From Xanthomonas campestris pv. badrii (GTDB lineage: Bacteria; Pseudomonadota; Gammaproteobacteria; Xanthomonadales; Xanthomonadaceae): a stretch of DNA of 64,000 nucleotides. Below, piece by piece: positions 27,311-36,434 of this stretch (positions are counted from its first letter, which is position 1; each line of letters opens with the position of its first letter). Location: assembly GCF_012848175.1 (NCBI RefSeq), contig NZ_CP051651.1, positions 3,100,001 through 3,164,000 on the forward strand. Reading direction: 5' to 3'. The notes under the pieces were generated by a model that was not told the DNA's origin, did no database searches, and was given only the letters and a program-made list of their open reading frames with translations. The translations under genes and the position numbers were made by a program.

Positions 27311-28552
27311 GTGTTGCGGTTGACTGCGCTGCTGCTTGGCGTGGCCTTGCTGCTGACCGGCAGCGGGCTGCTGGGCACGCTGCTCGCCGTACGTGGTGGC
27401 CAAGCCGGCTTCGATGCACGCGCATTGGGGCTGATCATGTCCGGCTATTTTGCCGGCTTCTTTCTGGGCACCTTCTTCGCACCGCCGCTGATCCGGCGCA
27501 TCGGGCATATCCGCGCCTTCGCGTTCTACGCGTCGCTGGCGGCCATTGCGGTGCTGCTGCATCCGATCTGGCTCACCCCGTGGGGCTGGGGCGTGCTGCG
27601 GCTGGTCACCGGCGCCGCCTTGGTCGGCCTGTACACGGTGATCGAAAGCTGGCTCAACGCCGAGCCGGATGCGCGTCGGCGCAGCCGGGTGTTCTCGGTG
27701 TACATGGCGATCAACCTGTCGGCGCTGGCGCTGGGGCAGATCCTGCTGACCATCGGCGATGCAGGCGCACCGGCCATGTTCACGCTGACGGCAATCCTGT
27801 TCTGCGCAGCAGTCCTGCCGGTGATGACCACCCGGCTGATCCCGCCCGAGGTACCGCAGGTCTCGCGGCTGCGGTTGGTCACGTTGTATGCACTGGCGCC
27901 GGTGGCGACGATTGGCGCCGGCCTGTCCGGCCTGGCGATGGGCGCGTTCTGGGGCATGCTGCCGGTGTATGCCGACCGCATCGGGCTGGATGCCGACGGC
28001 GTGGCGATGTTCATGCTCACCGCCATCGTGGGCGGGGCGGTGCTGCAGTGGCCGATCGGGCGCATCAGCGATGGCCATGACCGTCGCATCGGACTGGTCG
28101 CGGTCAGCGTGCTGGCTGCCGGCGTCGCCATCGCCGCCGCGCTGCCGATGGTGCAGGCGCAGACGCAGGCGCTGTTCGTGCTGTTCTTCGTGTATGGCGG
28201 ACTGGCGTTCTCGCTGTACCCGTTCGCGGTGGCGCACATGCTGGACTACCTGCCGCGCGAGGACCTGCTGTCAGGCTGCAGCAGCCTGCTGCTGGTGCAC
28301 GGCGTGGGCGCGGCGATCGGCCCGGCGTTGGCGGGCGGGGCGATGCAGAAGTTCGGCCCGGCTGCGTTGCCGGTTTATTTCGCGGTGATGTTGCTGGCGC
28401 TGGCCGGCTTCACGCTGACGCGGCTATTGCGGTTTGCACGCCGCCGCACCCACCCCATTGCGTTCCGCCCGATGCTGCGTACCACCCCGTCGGCGCTGGA
28501 ACTGATGCCGGAAACCGATTCACCCTCCCCTCCCCAAAAGGAAGCACATTGA
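27311..28552 (+). CDS. ycaD: YcaD-type MFS transporter coupled to solute-synthesis gene
   Basis: 413 residues starting at GTG. Twelve membrane helices are visible, with the loop-2 motif reading PPLIRRIGHIRAF and EPDARRRSRV in the central region. The sequence resembles YcaD of the major facilitator superfamily. Its stop overlaps the TTG start of the next gene by four bases, so transporter and enzyme are co-translated. In Stenotrophomonas a ycaD-like gene adjoins the glucosylglycerol-phosphate synthase gene (from memory), which suggests export or uptake of that osmolyte. A TACAAT hexamer at 27260-27265 could be the -10 element. Confidence 0.8.
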   Translation: MLRLTALLLGVALLLTGSGLLGTLLAVRGGQAGFDARALGLIMSGYFAGFFLGTFFAPPLIRRIGHIRAFAFYASLAAIAVLLHPIWLTPWGWGVLRLVTGAALVGLYTVIESWLNAEPDARRRSRVFSVYMAINLSALALGQILLTIGDAGAPAMFTLTAILFCAAVLPVMTTRLIPPEVPQVSRLRLVTLYALAPVATIGAGLSGLAMGAFWGMLPVYADRIGLDADGVAMFMLTAIVGGAVLQWPIGRISDGHDRRIGLVAVSVLAAGVAIAAALPMVQAQTQALFVLFFVYGGLAFSLYPFAVAHMLDYLPREDLLSGCSSLLLVHGVGAAIGPALAGGAMQKFGPAALPVYFAVMLLALAGFTLTRLLRFARRRTHPIAFRPMLRTTPSALELMPETDSPSPPQKEAH

Positions 28553-30906
28553 TCGATCAAACACGACTCCCGAACACCTCATCCCTGACCCACCCCCGCC
28601 CGGATCCTGCCGTGATCCTGGCCACCGACCTGGATGGCACCTTCCTGGCCGGTTCCGCCGAACACCGTCACCAGTTGTATCGGCTGGTCGACCAGCATCC
28701 CGAGATCCGCCTGATCTTCATCACCGGGCGCGGGCTCGAAGCGGTGATGCCCCTGCTCACCGACCCCACCATTCCCCGACCCGACTATGTGGTGTGCGAT
28801 GTAGGCGCCACCGTGGTGGACGGACACACACTGCAACCGCTGCAGCCCCTGCAATCGATGATCGACGCGCACTGGCCCGGCGAGCAGGCGGTGGCGCAGG
28901 CGATGCGCGCATACCCGCAGCTGCAGCGCCAGGACGTGCCGCAGGAACGCCGCTGTTCGTATTTCTGCGACCCGGCCACGCTGGCGCCGCTGCGCGCGCA
29001 GATCGAGCAGACCGCACGCGCGCTGGGCTGCGATGTGCTGTATTCGGCCGACCGCTATCTGGACATCCTGCCGCCGGATACCGACAAGGGCCGCACCCTG
29101 GGCGCACTGGCGCGCCAGCTGGAACTGCCGCGCGAGCGCATCCTGGTGGCCGGCGACACCCTCAACGACCTGTCCATGTATCTGGCCGGCTTCCGCGGCG
29201 TCTGCGTGGGCGACTCGGAAGTGGCGTTGACGCAGGCAACCGCCCACTTGGACGCGACCTACCACGCCAGTGCGCCCGGCTGTGGGGGCATCCTGGAGGC
29301 GATCGCGCACTTCGGCCTGCTTGCCGACGACGACCCGCATGTGCCGGCAGCGCAGGTCCCGCGCAAAGGCGGCGCAGACCTGGTGATGGTCTACCACCGG
29401 CTACCGTATGACGAAGTGGTCGAACACGGCGAACTGGTACGCCGCGCGCCGCGCTCGCCCAACGGCATCATTCCCTCGCTGCTGAGTTTCTTCGAGGGCG
29501 GCCAACGCGGCTCGTGGGTGGCCTGGAGCGTGGACGACCCCAAGCGCAGGCCCTTCCAGACCCATACCGAGGTGGATGCACAGCGCTACCCCACCCTCAC
29601 CGCCGCGCGCGTGCCGCTGAGCAAGAACGAGGTGGATATCTTCTACAAACGTTTTTCCAAGGAAGCATTCTGGCCGATGCTGCATGCGTTCTGGGAACGC
29701 GCGCGCTTCCGCGAGGACGACTGGCAGGTATTTCTCGGCGTCAACCGCAAGTTTGCGCAAGCCACGTCGGCCGAGGCGGCGCAGGGCGCCACGGTGTGGA
29801 TCCACGACTACAACCTGTGGATGGTGCCGGCCTACCTACGGGAGTTGCGCCCGGATCTGAAGATCGCCTTCTTCCATCACACCTACTTCCCGTCTGCGGA
29901 TGTGTTCAACGTGGTCCCGTGGCGACGCGAGATCATCGGCAGCCTGATGTGCTGCGACTACATCGGCTTCCATATTCCACGGCAGGTGGAGAACTTCGTC
30001 GACGTGGCACGTGGGGTGATGCCGGTGGAACGCCTGGCGCAGGAAAGCTGCGCACCGCGCTTTCTGACCTACGGCTGTGCGGTGGGCCTGGACACCATGA
30101 CGACCTGCCTGCGCGTGGCAGATCGCGATGTCGCGCTGGGCGCGCATCCGGTGGGCACGGACCTGCGCCGCATCCGCGCGGCGCTGAGCAAACCGGACGT
30201 GCGCAACGACATCTTCAAGCTGCGCCGCGAGATCGGCGCGCGCAAGCTGGTGTTGTCGGTGGAGCGGCTGGATTACACCAAGGGTACGCTGGCAAAACTG
30301 GAAGCCTTCGAGCGCCTGCTCGACAGCCAGCCGCAGCTGCTGGGCAAGGTGACCTTGTTGATGGTGTGTGTGCCGGCCGCACGCGAGATGACGGTCTATC
30401 GCACCTTGCAAACGCAGATCGAGCAGGCAGTGGGCCGCATCAATGGACGGTTCTCGCGCCTGGACTGGACCCCGGTGCGCTTCTTCGCCCAGGCGCTGCC
30501 GTTCGAGCAAGTGGTGGCGCATTACGCGGCGGCGCAGCTGATGTGGATCACCCCGCTGCGCGATGGGCTGAATCTGGTGGCCAAGGAATTCGTGGCGGTA
30601 CAAGGGATCGAAGGCGGCAGCGGCGTGCTGGTGCTGAGCGAATTCGCCGGTGCTGCAGCAGAACTCAAAGGCGCGGTGCTGACCAACCCGCACGACCCGG
30701 CCGATCTGGCGGCCGGCCTGTTGCAGGCGCTCTCGATGCCCGACGACGAGGCGGCCGGGCGCCTGCGCCAGCTGTACGACAGCGTGGAGTACTACACCAT
30801 CGATCACTGGGGACGCGACTTCCTGGCGGCGGTGGCACGCAGCCGTGGCGCGCATGCGCGCCTACCGGTGGCAGCAGCCAGCGCAGTGGCAGAGCCGGTC
30901 GACTAG
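28549..30906 (+). CDS. ggpPS: Bifunctional HAD phosphatase/GT20 synthase, probably glucosylglycerol-phosphate synthase/phosphatase
   Basis: 785 residues from a TTG start. The N-terminal HAD phosphatase of sucrose/trehalose-phosphatase type (about residues 20-265) has the nucleophile motif DLDGTF and the late VAGDTLNDLSMY. The C-terminal GT20 domain (about 280-765) has FFHHTYFPSADVF, SVERLDYTKG and TPLRDGLNLVAKEF. OtsA and GgpS share these motifs. The fused order (phosphatase first) and the ycaD-like neighbour match the GgpPS enzymes that make the osmolyte glucosylglycerol; trehalose-6-phosphate synthase/phosphatase is the alternative. A rho-independent-like terminator follows. Confidence 0.8.
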   Translation: MIDQTRLPNTSSLTHPRPDPAVILATDLDGTFLAGSAEHRHQLYRLVDQHPEIRLIFITGRGLEAVMPLLTDPTIPRPDYVVCDVGATVVDGHTLQPLQPLQSMIDAHWPGEQAVAQAMRAYPQLQRQDVPQERRCSYFCDPATLAPLRAQIEQTARALGCDVLYSADRYLDILPPDTDKGRTLGALARQLELPRERILVAGDTLNDLSMYLAGFRGVCVGDSEVALTQATAHLDATYHASAPGCGGILEAIAHFGLLADDDPHVPAAQVPRKGGADLVMVYHRLPYDEVVEHGELVRRAPRSPNGIIPSLLSFFEGGQRGSWVAWSVDDPKRRPFQTHTEVDAQRYPTLTAARVPLSKNEVDIFYKRFSKEAFWPMLHAFWERARFREDDWQVFLGVNRKFAQATSAEAAQGATVWIHDYNLWMVPAYLRELRPDLKIAFFHHTYFPSADVFNVVPWRREIIGSLMCCDYIGFHIPRQVENFVDVARGVMPVERLAQESCAPRFLTYGCAVGLDTMTTCLRVADRDVALGAHPVGTDLRRIRAALSKPDVRNDIFKLRREIGARKLVLSVERLDYTKGTLAKLEAFERLLDSQPQLLGKVTLLMVCVPAAREMTVYRTLQTQIEQAVGRINGRFSRLDWTPVRFFAQALPFEQVVAHYAAAQLMWITPLRDGLNLVAKEFVAVQGIEGGSGVLVLSEFAGAAAELKGAVLTNPHDPADLAAGLLQALSMPDDEAAGRLRQLYDSVEYYTIDHWGRDFLAAVARSRGAHARLPVAAASAVAEPVD

Positions 30907-30945
30907 GCACTCGCCATCACGCGTTCGGCAACGCGCGTAGGCACA

Positions 30946-30980
30946 CGCAAACGCCCGGTTTCTCCGGGCGTTTGCGTTCC
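30946..30980 (+). terminator. Terminator of the transporter-synthase operon
   Basis: Perfect 13-base stem CGCAAACGCCCGG/CCGGGCGTTTGCG with loop TTTCT, followed by TTCCTT. It lies 40 bases after the stop of the GT20 gene. The outer A/T pairs make it work in either direction. Confidence 0.8.
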
Positions 30981-31081
30981 TTAAGCCGGGTGTGACGCTG
31001 GCCCATCGGCAGCGCGGTCATCATCACGCAACGCAAGCGCGGCAGGCTGCGGTCATTCCCTCCTTCGCCTGCTGGATTGCA

Positions 31082-33499
31082 ATGGATTCGATGTCCTGCC
31101 CGCGCGTGCGCCATCCGGCCACGCTTGCCTTGCTGCTGGTTCCGCTGACCTTTCCCGCATACGCACAACAGGTTCCCGACGGCGCCGCACCATCTGCACC
31201 GCTTGCAGACGGCAATGGCAATGGCAGTGGCGAGCAGGTCGCCACGCTGGATCAGGTGCAGGTGGTCGGCCAGGCGATGACCTATTCCAAGACCACGGTG
31301 AGCAAGGAGATGCTGGACCGGCAATTCGTGCTGGGCAGCGTCAACGACGCGCTCAACGAGTTGCCCGGGGTGGTGGTCACCGAGGCCGACGCGTTCGGCT
31401 CGTCGGATTGGGGCACCCAGATCAGCATGCGTGGCTTCGTCAGCAACCGCGACACGCAACAGATCGGCACCACCATCGATGGCGTGCCCAACGGTGGCTC
31501 GGCCTATGGCGGCGGCTCCAAGGCCAACCGCTTCATCGACATGCCGGACCTGGAAACGGTGGAAGTGAGCCAGGGCACCGCGGATATCGCCTCGCGCTCG
31601 AACGAGGCGTTGGGCGGCACGTTGAACTACCTCACCGGCGAGCCGCTGGAAGAACAGCGCGTGCGGGTGATCGGCGGTATCGGCGACAACCAGGCGCGCA
31701 AGTACTACGCGCGCTACGACACCGGCGTACTTGGCGGGACCACGCGCGCCTGGATCAGCGGCTCGTCGGCGCGCAACGACGACTGGATCGACGGTAGCGG
31801 CCACACCCGCCGCGATCATCTGGCCGGCAAGTTCGTCAGCGCCCTGGACATGTGGACGCTCAGCGGCTACGCCTCCTACGACGATGCCGACGAATCCGAA
31901 TACACCAGCGTGACGCCGGAGCAGTTCGCGCGCGATCCCGAACACGACCTGCTGACAGGCAGGCTCACCGGCATTCCCTACCTGGACCAGAACTACCGCT
32001 CCGGCTCGCGTGCATTGCGCAAGAACACGTTTGGCTACCTGCGCGGCGCCTTCGACGGCGGCAACGGCATCAAGGCCACGCTCACCGGCTATGCACATCG
32101 CATGCAGGGCCGTGGCGACTGGATTCCGCCGTATCTGGTGGACGTCACCAACGATGGTGTCGGTGCGCGCGAATCGGAGGCGCGCGGCGGCAACACCGTG
32201 TATGGCGGCAGCGATCTGGGCAAGCTGTATTACCTGACCCCGGGCGGGGCAGCCGCGACCCTGCTGGCCGGCTGCGCCGGCAGCGATGCGGTGCCGGCCG
32301 AATCCAATCCGGCCTGCTATCCGGCCGGTTCGGTGCCGGTGCAGTCGTATCGCCACAGCCACTACGACAACCACCGCGCCGGCGCCATGGCCGATGTGGA
32401 ATGGCGCCACGACCTGGGCCCGATCGACAACACCGTGCGCGCCGGCGCGTGGCTGGAGCGCTATGACCGCAGCGTCACCCGCGACTGGCACCGCCTGCTC
32501 AACGTGGGCACCAACATCGCCTTCGACCATCAGCCGTACTGGGTGCAATTCAAGGACGACTACCAGACCGACGAGCAGATGTATTACGTGGAAGACGTGA
32601 TGCGGTACGGCGCCTTCGCCTGGCGCGTGGGCGTGAAGCAATTCTTTCTCGACCAGACCCGCGACCGCCGCATCGGCGATGCGCAGCACGTCGAATCGGA
32701 TGCGCATTCGGACCCGCTGCTGTCTGCCGGCCTGACCTGGACCACGCCGGTACAGGGGCTGGAAGCCTTTGCCGGTTACTCGCAGAATTTCGCCGCGATT
32801 CCCTCCGGCGTGCTGGGCGAAACCGACCCGGTCGCCTTGAGCCGGGTGAAGCCGGAAACCGCCGACAATATCGAGCTTGGCCTGCGTCTGGGCCGCTGGC
32901 CGTTGACCGGCAGCATCACCCTGTACGACATCCGCTTCGACAACCGCATCGTGTATGTGCCGGCCAACTTCGTCACCGGCATCGACTACCTGGGCGAAAC
33001 CGACGGCGTGTACGAGAACTTCGGCGGTGTGCACGCGCGCGGCGTGGAAGCGGCACTGGGCTATGGCTGGGACAACGGCTGGCGCATCAATGGCGCCTAC
33101 ACCTACAACAAGGCCGACTACCTGGGCAGCGGCGATGCGGCGCGCGATACCGCGCTGGAGATCACCCCCGGTGCGCAGGTGATCGGCCAACCGCGCAACA
33201 CCTTGGTCATGTCGGCCGACTGGCGCGGGCAGGCATGGCGCTTCGGTGTGTCCGGGCGTTATCTGGGTAAGCGCTACCTGGATGCCTCCAACCGCGCCGC
33301 ACTCGATGGTGTGACCACCTTCGATGCGAATCTGGGGCTGGAGCTGGCGCAGCTGTCGCCGCAGCTGAAGGGCCTGCAGCTGGCGCTCAATGTCAGCAAC
33401 CTCACCGACAAACGCTATCTGGAAGGTGTGGACGGCAGCGACAGCGCGTTCATCGCGGCGCCGCGCACGGTGGGGCTGACGCTGACGCTGGATCTGTAA
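31082..33499 (+). CDS. TonB-dependent outer-membrane receptor
   Basis: 805 residues from the chosen ATG; a second ATG is three codons on. The signal peptide (HPATLALLLVPLTFPAYA) ends near residue 27. TonB-box-like LDQVQVVGQ lies near residue 57. The plug contains LNELPGVVVTE, ISMRGF and IASRSNEALGGTLNYLTG. The rest is a 22-strand barrel. The substrate cannot be read from the sequence; the plug resembles receptors for iron complexes, but no Fur-like site is visible upstream. The protein ends LTLDL rather than in the usual aromatic residue. Confidence 0.88.
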   Translation: MDSMSCPRVRHPATLALLLVPLTFPAYAQQVPDGAAPSAPLADGNGNGSGEQVATLDQVQVVGQAMTYSKTTVSKEMLDRQFVLGSVNDALNELPGVVVTEADAFGSSDWGTQISMRGFVSNRDTQQIGTTIDGVPNGGSAYGGGSKANRFIDMPDLETVEVSQGTADIASRSNEALGGTLNYLTGEPLEEQRVRVIGGIGDNQARKYYARYDTGVLGGTTRAWISGSSARNDDWIDGSGHTRRDHLAGKFVSALDMWTLSGYASYDDADESEYTSVTPEQFARDPEHDLLTGRLTGIPYLDQNYRSGSRALRKNTFGYLRGAFDGGNGIKATLTGYAHRMQGRGDWIPPYLVDVTNDGVGARESEARGGNTVYGGSDLGKLYYLTPGGAAATLLAGCAGSDAVPAESNPACYPAGSVPVQSYRHSHYDNHRAGAMADVEWRHDLGPIDNTVRAGAWLERYDRSVTRDWHRLLNVGTNIAFDHQPYWVQFKDDYQTDEQMYYVEDVMRYGAFAWRVGVKQFFLDQTRDRRIGDAQHVESDAHSDPLLSAGLTWTTPVQGLEAFAGYSQNFAAIPSGVLGETDPVALSRVKPETADNIELGLRLGRWPLTGSITLYDIRFDNRIVYVPANFVTGIDYLGETDGVYENFGGVHARGVEAALGYGWDNGWRINGAYTYNKADYLGSGDAARDTALEITPGAQVIGQPRNTLVMSADWRGQAWRFGVSGRYLGKRYLDASNRAALDGVTTFDANLGLELAQLSPQLKGLQLALNVSNLTDKRYLEGVDGSDSAFIAAPRTVGLTLTLDL

Positions 33500-33578
33500 C
33501 GGCGGATCGACCGGTGCGTGCTGCACGGGCGCTGCTGCTGACTTACGCTAGTGAGAGATTTTTTAGGTGCGGGTGCTG

Positions 33579-33625
33579 CGCCCCCATCCGCCCTTCGGGC
33601 ACCTTCCCCCGCAAGCGGTGGAAGG
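33579..33625. repeat. Dispersed repeat, family B end (reversed), left border of array
   Basis: CGCCCCCATCCGCCCTTCGG then GCACCTTCCCCCGC. The same sequence recurs at 34059-34105 and inside the ABC-F gene at 39630-39676. Confidence 0.8.
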
Positions 33626-33956
33626 CAGCGTTTCCCTTCTCCCGCAGGCGGGGGATGGCAGCGTTTCCCTTCTCCCGCTGGCGGTGGATGGCAGCGTTTC
33701 CCTTCTCCCGCAAGCGGGGGGAAGGCAGCGTTTCCCTTCTCCCGCAAGCGGGGGGAAGGCAGCGTTTCCCTTCTCCCGCAAGCGGGGGAAGGCAGCGTTT
33801 CCCTTCTCCCGCTGGCGGTGGATGGCAGCGTTTCCCTTCTCCCGCTGGCGGTGGATGGCAGCGTTTCCCTTCTCCCGCTGGCGGTGGATGGCAGCGTTTC
33901 CCTTCTCCCGCTGGCGGGGGGAAGGCAGCGTTTCCCTTCTCCCGCTGGCGGGAGAA
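33624..33956. repeat. Ten-unit 33-bp hairpin minisatellite
   Basis: Ten head-to-tail units of 33-34 bases begin at 33624, 33657, 33690, 33724, 33758, 33791, 33824, 33857, 33890 and 33924. Each reads GGCAGCGTTTCCCTTCTCCC followed by a variable half: GCTGGCGGTGGAT (units 2, 6, 7, 8), GCAAGCGGGGGAA with four to six G (3, 4, 5), or related forms. CTTCTCCCGC and GCGGGGGAAG within each unit can pair. Because 33 is divisible by three, several frames stay open through most of it, but they are not genes. Confidence 0.92.
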
Positions 33957-33985
33957 GGTGGCGCGTAGCGCCGGATGAGGGCGTC
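33950..33985. repeat. Dispersed repeat, family B other end, right border of array
   Basis: GGAGAAGGTGGCGCGTAGCG followed by CCGGATGAGGG; an identical copy lies at about 38499-38536. It faces the reversed end at 33579, so the array sits between two opposed repeat ends. Between this and 34059 nothing else is recognisable. Confidence 0.75.
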
Positions 33986-34058
33986 GCCGGCGGGGCTTAG
34001 ACACCGGGGTCCAGAAAGCCCGCGCCTACGCCTGCAGCTAGCTGCTTATGCCGACCAT

Positions 34059-34105
34059 GCCCCCATCCGCCCTTCGGGCACCTTCCCCCGCAGGCGGTGG
34101 AAGGG
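34059..34105. repeat. Dispersed repeat, family B end (second copy)
   Basis: Matches 33579-33625 almost base for base and lies 32 bases before the phospholipase start. Confidence 0.75.
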
Positions 34106-34137
34106 ACTCGTGAAGTTTCAGCCAATCAGGTGACACG

Positions 34138-36285
34138 ATGATCGATCTTCCCCGCCGCCGCGTCCTGCAGGCCGGACTGAGCGCCGGCACGACGGCACTG
34201 CTCCCCAGCATCGCGCGGGCCGCAGCCATCGCGCCAGATCGCCGCAGCGGCACGCTGGAAGACCTGCAACACGTGGTGATCCTGATGCAGGAAAATCGCG
34301 CGTTCGATCATTACTTCGGCGCCCTGCCCGGCGTGCGCGGGTTCGGCGATCGCTTTCCGGTTCCGGCTCCGCCGCTGCCGGGTGCGTCCTCGCGCACGGT
34401 GTGGCTGCAGCCCAGCGAAGACGGCATGCAATGGCTCACCCCATTTCCATTGGATACGGCCGCGCAATTCGGCTTCATGCGCGTCAAGGGCACGCCGCAC
34501 AGCTGGCCGGATGCGCAGCAGGCCTGGGACCATGGCCGTCTCGGGCGCTGGGCGGCAGCCAAGCACAATCACGCGCTGGGCTACTACGGGCGTGCGGATA
34601 TTCCCTTCCAATACGCGCTCGCCGATGCATTCACCCTCTGCGATGCGTACCACGCCTCGATCCAGACCGGCACCAATTCCAATCGCGTGTTCCTGTGGAC
34701 CGGCGGCAACGACCCGCAGGCGCGTCATGGCGGGCCGGTGATCGGCAACTCGCACGACAACTTTCCGGAACTGGGCGGTTTTGCCGAGCCGTATCGCTGG
34801 ACCAGCTATGTCGAACAGCTGCAACGCGCAGGCGTGAGCTGGCAGATCTACCAGGACATGGCCGACAACTTCACCGACAACCCGCTGGCCGGGTTCGAGA
34901 CGTTTCGGCAGGCCTACCGCAACGCGCCGGGGCACCACGCGCAGCTGCGCGCGCGTGGCATCAGTACGCGGGGCGTTGCGCAGTTGCGCGCGGACGTGAT
35001 GGCCGGCCGGCTGCCGTCGGTGAGTTTCGTCATTGCCGATGCGGCCGGCAGCGAGCATCCGGACCCGTCCAGCCCGGCGCAAGGTGCGGCCTATACCGCG
35101 CGCGTGCTGGATGCGCTCACCGCCGATCCGCAGGTGTGGAGCCGCACCGCCTTGCTGCTGATGTTCGATGAGAACGATGGCTTCTTCGATCACATGCCGC
35201 CGCCTGCGCCGCCATCGCCGGATCCGCGTGCCGCTGGCGGCTTTGCCGGCGCCTCCAGCATCGCCACCGACGACGACTACCATCGCCAGCCTGCACCGGG
35301 CGAGCAGAAAGTGGATCTGCCTGAGCTGCGCGGCCGCCCGTACGGGCTGGGTCCGCGCGTGCCGCTGTATGTGATTTCGCCGTGGAGCCGTGGCGGCTGG
35401 GTGGATTCGCAGGTGTACGACCACACCTCGGTGCTGCGCCTGCTGGAACGGCGCTTTGGCGTGCCCGCAGCGCAGATCACACCATGGCGGCGTGCGGTGT
35501 GTGGCGACCTGACCAGTGCGTTCGACTTCCGCAGCGCCGATACGCGCCCATTCGTCGCGGCGCTGCCCGATGTGGGCGATGCGGCAACGCGTGCAGCGGC
35601 TATGCGCGAGCACACGCTGCCGTCGCTGCCGGCCACCTTGCAGCCGCCCGCGCAAGCGTTTGGTGTGCGCCGTTCGCGCGCCGTGCCGTATCGCCCGAGC
35701 GTGCAATTGGCGCAGGTGCCAGAGCATGGCGAGGTCCGGCTACACATGCACAACGGCGGCGCGGCGGCGGTACTGCATGTCTACGACCGCTACGACCTGG
35801 CGGCGATCCCGCGCCGCTATACGGTGGGTGCCGATGCCACGCTGGACGGCGACTGGACCACCTACGATGGCCGCTACGATCTGTGGCTGATCGGCCCGAA
35901 CGGATTCCATCGTCACTATCGCGGCGACCTGAGCGCAGCGTTACTGGTGGCTGAGATCGAACAAGATCCGAACGAGGCCGCATCCATGTTGCTATCGCTG
36001 CGCAATGGCGGCGGCGCTGCCGTGCAGGTGGAGCTGCAACCAGGCGCGTATGCAGCCGCGCAGCCGCGCGAACGTCTGAGCATTGCGCCCGGCGCGACCG
36101 AGCGGCGCCGTTGGAAAGCGGCAGCAACCGGTGGCTGGTACGACCTGTGGGTGCACCACGACGGCGCAGCCCAGCGCCTGGCTGGTCGTATCGAAACCGG
36201 CGCCGACAGCGTCAGCGACCCGGCCATGGGTGGGCCGGCGCGGCTGCAGCAGGACAGGCCTGTCGTGATCGGCGCGCTGGGTTGA
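34138..36285 (+). CDS. plcN: Non-haemolytic phospholipase C, Tat-exported
   Basis: 715 residues. The Tat signal RRRVLQAGLSAGTTALL is at residues 5-21. The phosphoesterase domain opens with VVILMQENRAFDHYFG (about 42-57) and includes TGTNSNRVFLWTG and LLLMFDENDGFFDHMPPP, with metal-binding Glu, Asp and His. Two C-terminal DUF756-like repeats follow: about residues 510-605 (VRLHMHNGGAAAVLHVYDRY) and about 615-705 (LLSLRNGGGAAVQVELQPG). This is the bacterial phosphocholine/phosphoethanolamine-cleaving family. It may help phosphate scavenging or virulence outside the cell. Confidence 0.92.
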   Translation: MIDLPRRRVLQAGLSAGTTALLPSIARAAAIAPDRRSGTLEDLQHVVILMQENRAFDHYFGALPGVRGFGDRFPVPAPPLPGASSRTVWLQPSEDGMQWLTPFPLDTAAQFGFMRVKGTPHSWPDAQQAWDHGRLGRWAAAKHNHALGYYGRADIPFQYALADAFTLCDAYHASIQTGTNSNRVFLWTGGNDPQARHGGPVIGNSHDNFPELGGFAEPYRWTSYVEQLQRAGVSWQIYQDMADNFTDNPLAGFETFRQAYRNAPGHHAQLRARGISTRGVAQLRADVMAGRLPSVSFVIADAAGSEHPDPSSPAQGAAYTARVLDALTADPQVWSRTALLLMFDENDGFFDHMPPPAPPSPDPRAAGGFAGASSIATDDDYHRQPAPGEQKVDLPELRGRPYGLGPRVPLYVISPWSRGGWVDSQVYDHTSVLRLLERRFGVPAAQITPWRRAVCGDLTSAFDFRSADTRPFVAALPDVGDAATRAAAMREHTLPSLPATLQPPAQAFGVRRSRAVPYRPSVQLAQVPEHGEVRLHMHNGGAAAVLHVYDRYDLAAIPRRYTVGADATLDGDWTTYDGRYDLWLIGPNGFHRHYRGDLSAALLVAEIEQDPNEAASMLLSLRNGGGAAVQVELQPGAYAAAQPRERLSIAPGATERRRWKAAATGGWYDLWVHHDGAAQRLAGRIETGADSVSDPAMGGPARLQQDRPVVIGALG

Positions 36286-36434
36286 GTGGCCGTCCAGGTT
36301 GAATGTTGCCGCTGGCCGGCGGCAACCATCGCTGCGCATCACGCCGCTGCGTGGAAGAACGTCGCAACCTCCCTGGCCCGCATCGTGCCTGCCGAATCGA
36401 TGCGCCGCTATCACCACGTGTCGCTTCGGCAGGC

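Noticed and set aside
33624..33956. The regular 33-bp array as a CRISPR array
   Set aside because: Units abut head to tail with no unique spacers; variation is confined to a few bases, and no cas gene is near.
33415..34004. Open frames of 70-155 codons through the array as a repeat protein
   Set aside because: Four or more frames on both strands are open because the unit length is divisible by three; none has a start with a ribosome site or a sensible N-terminus.
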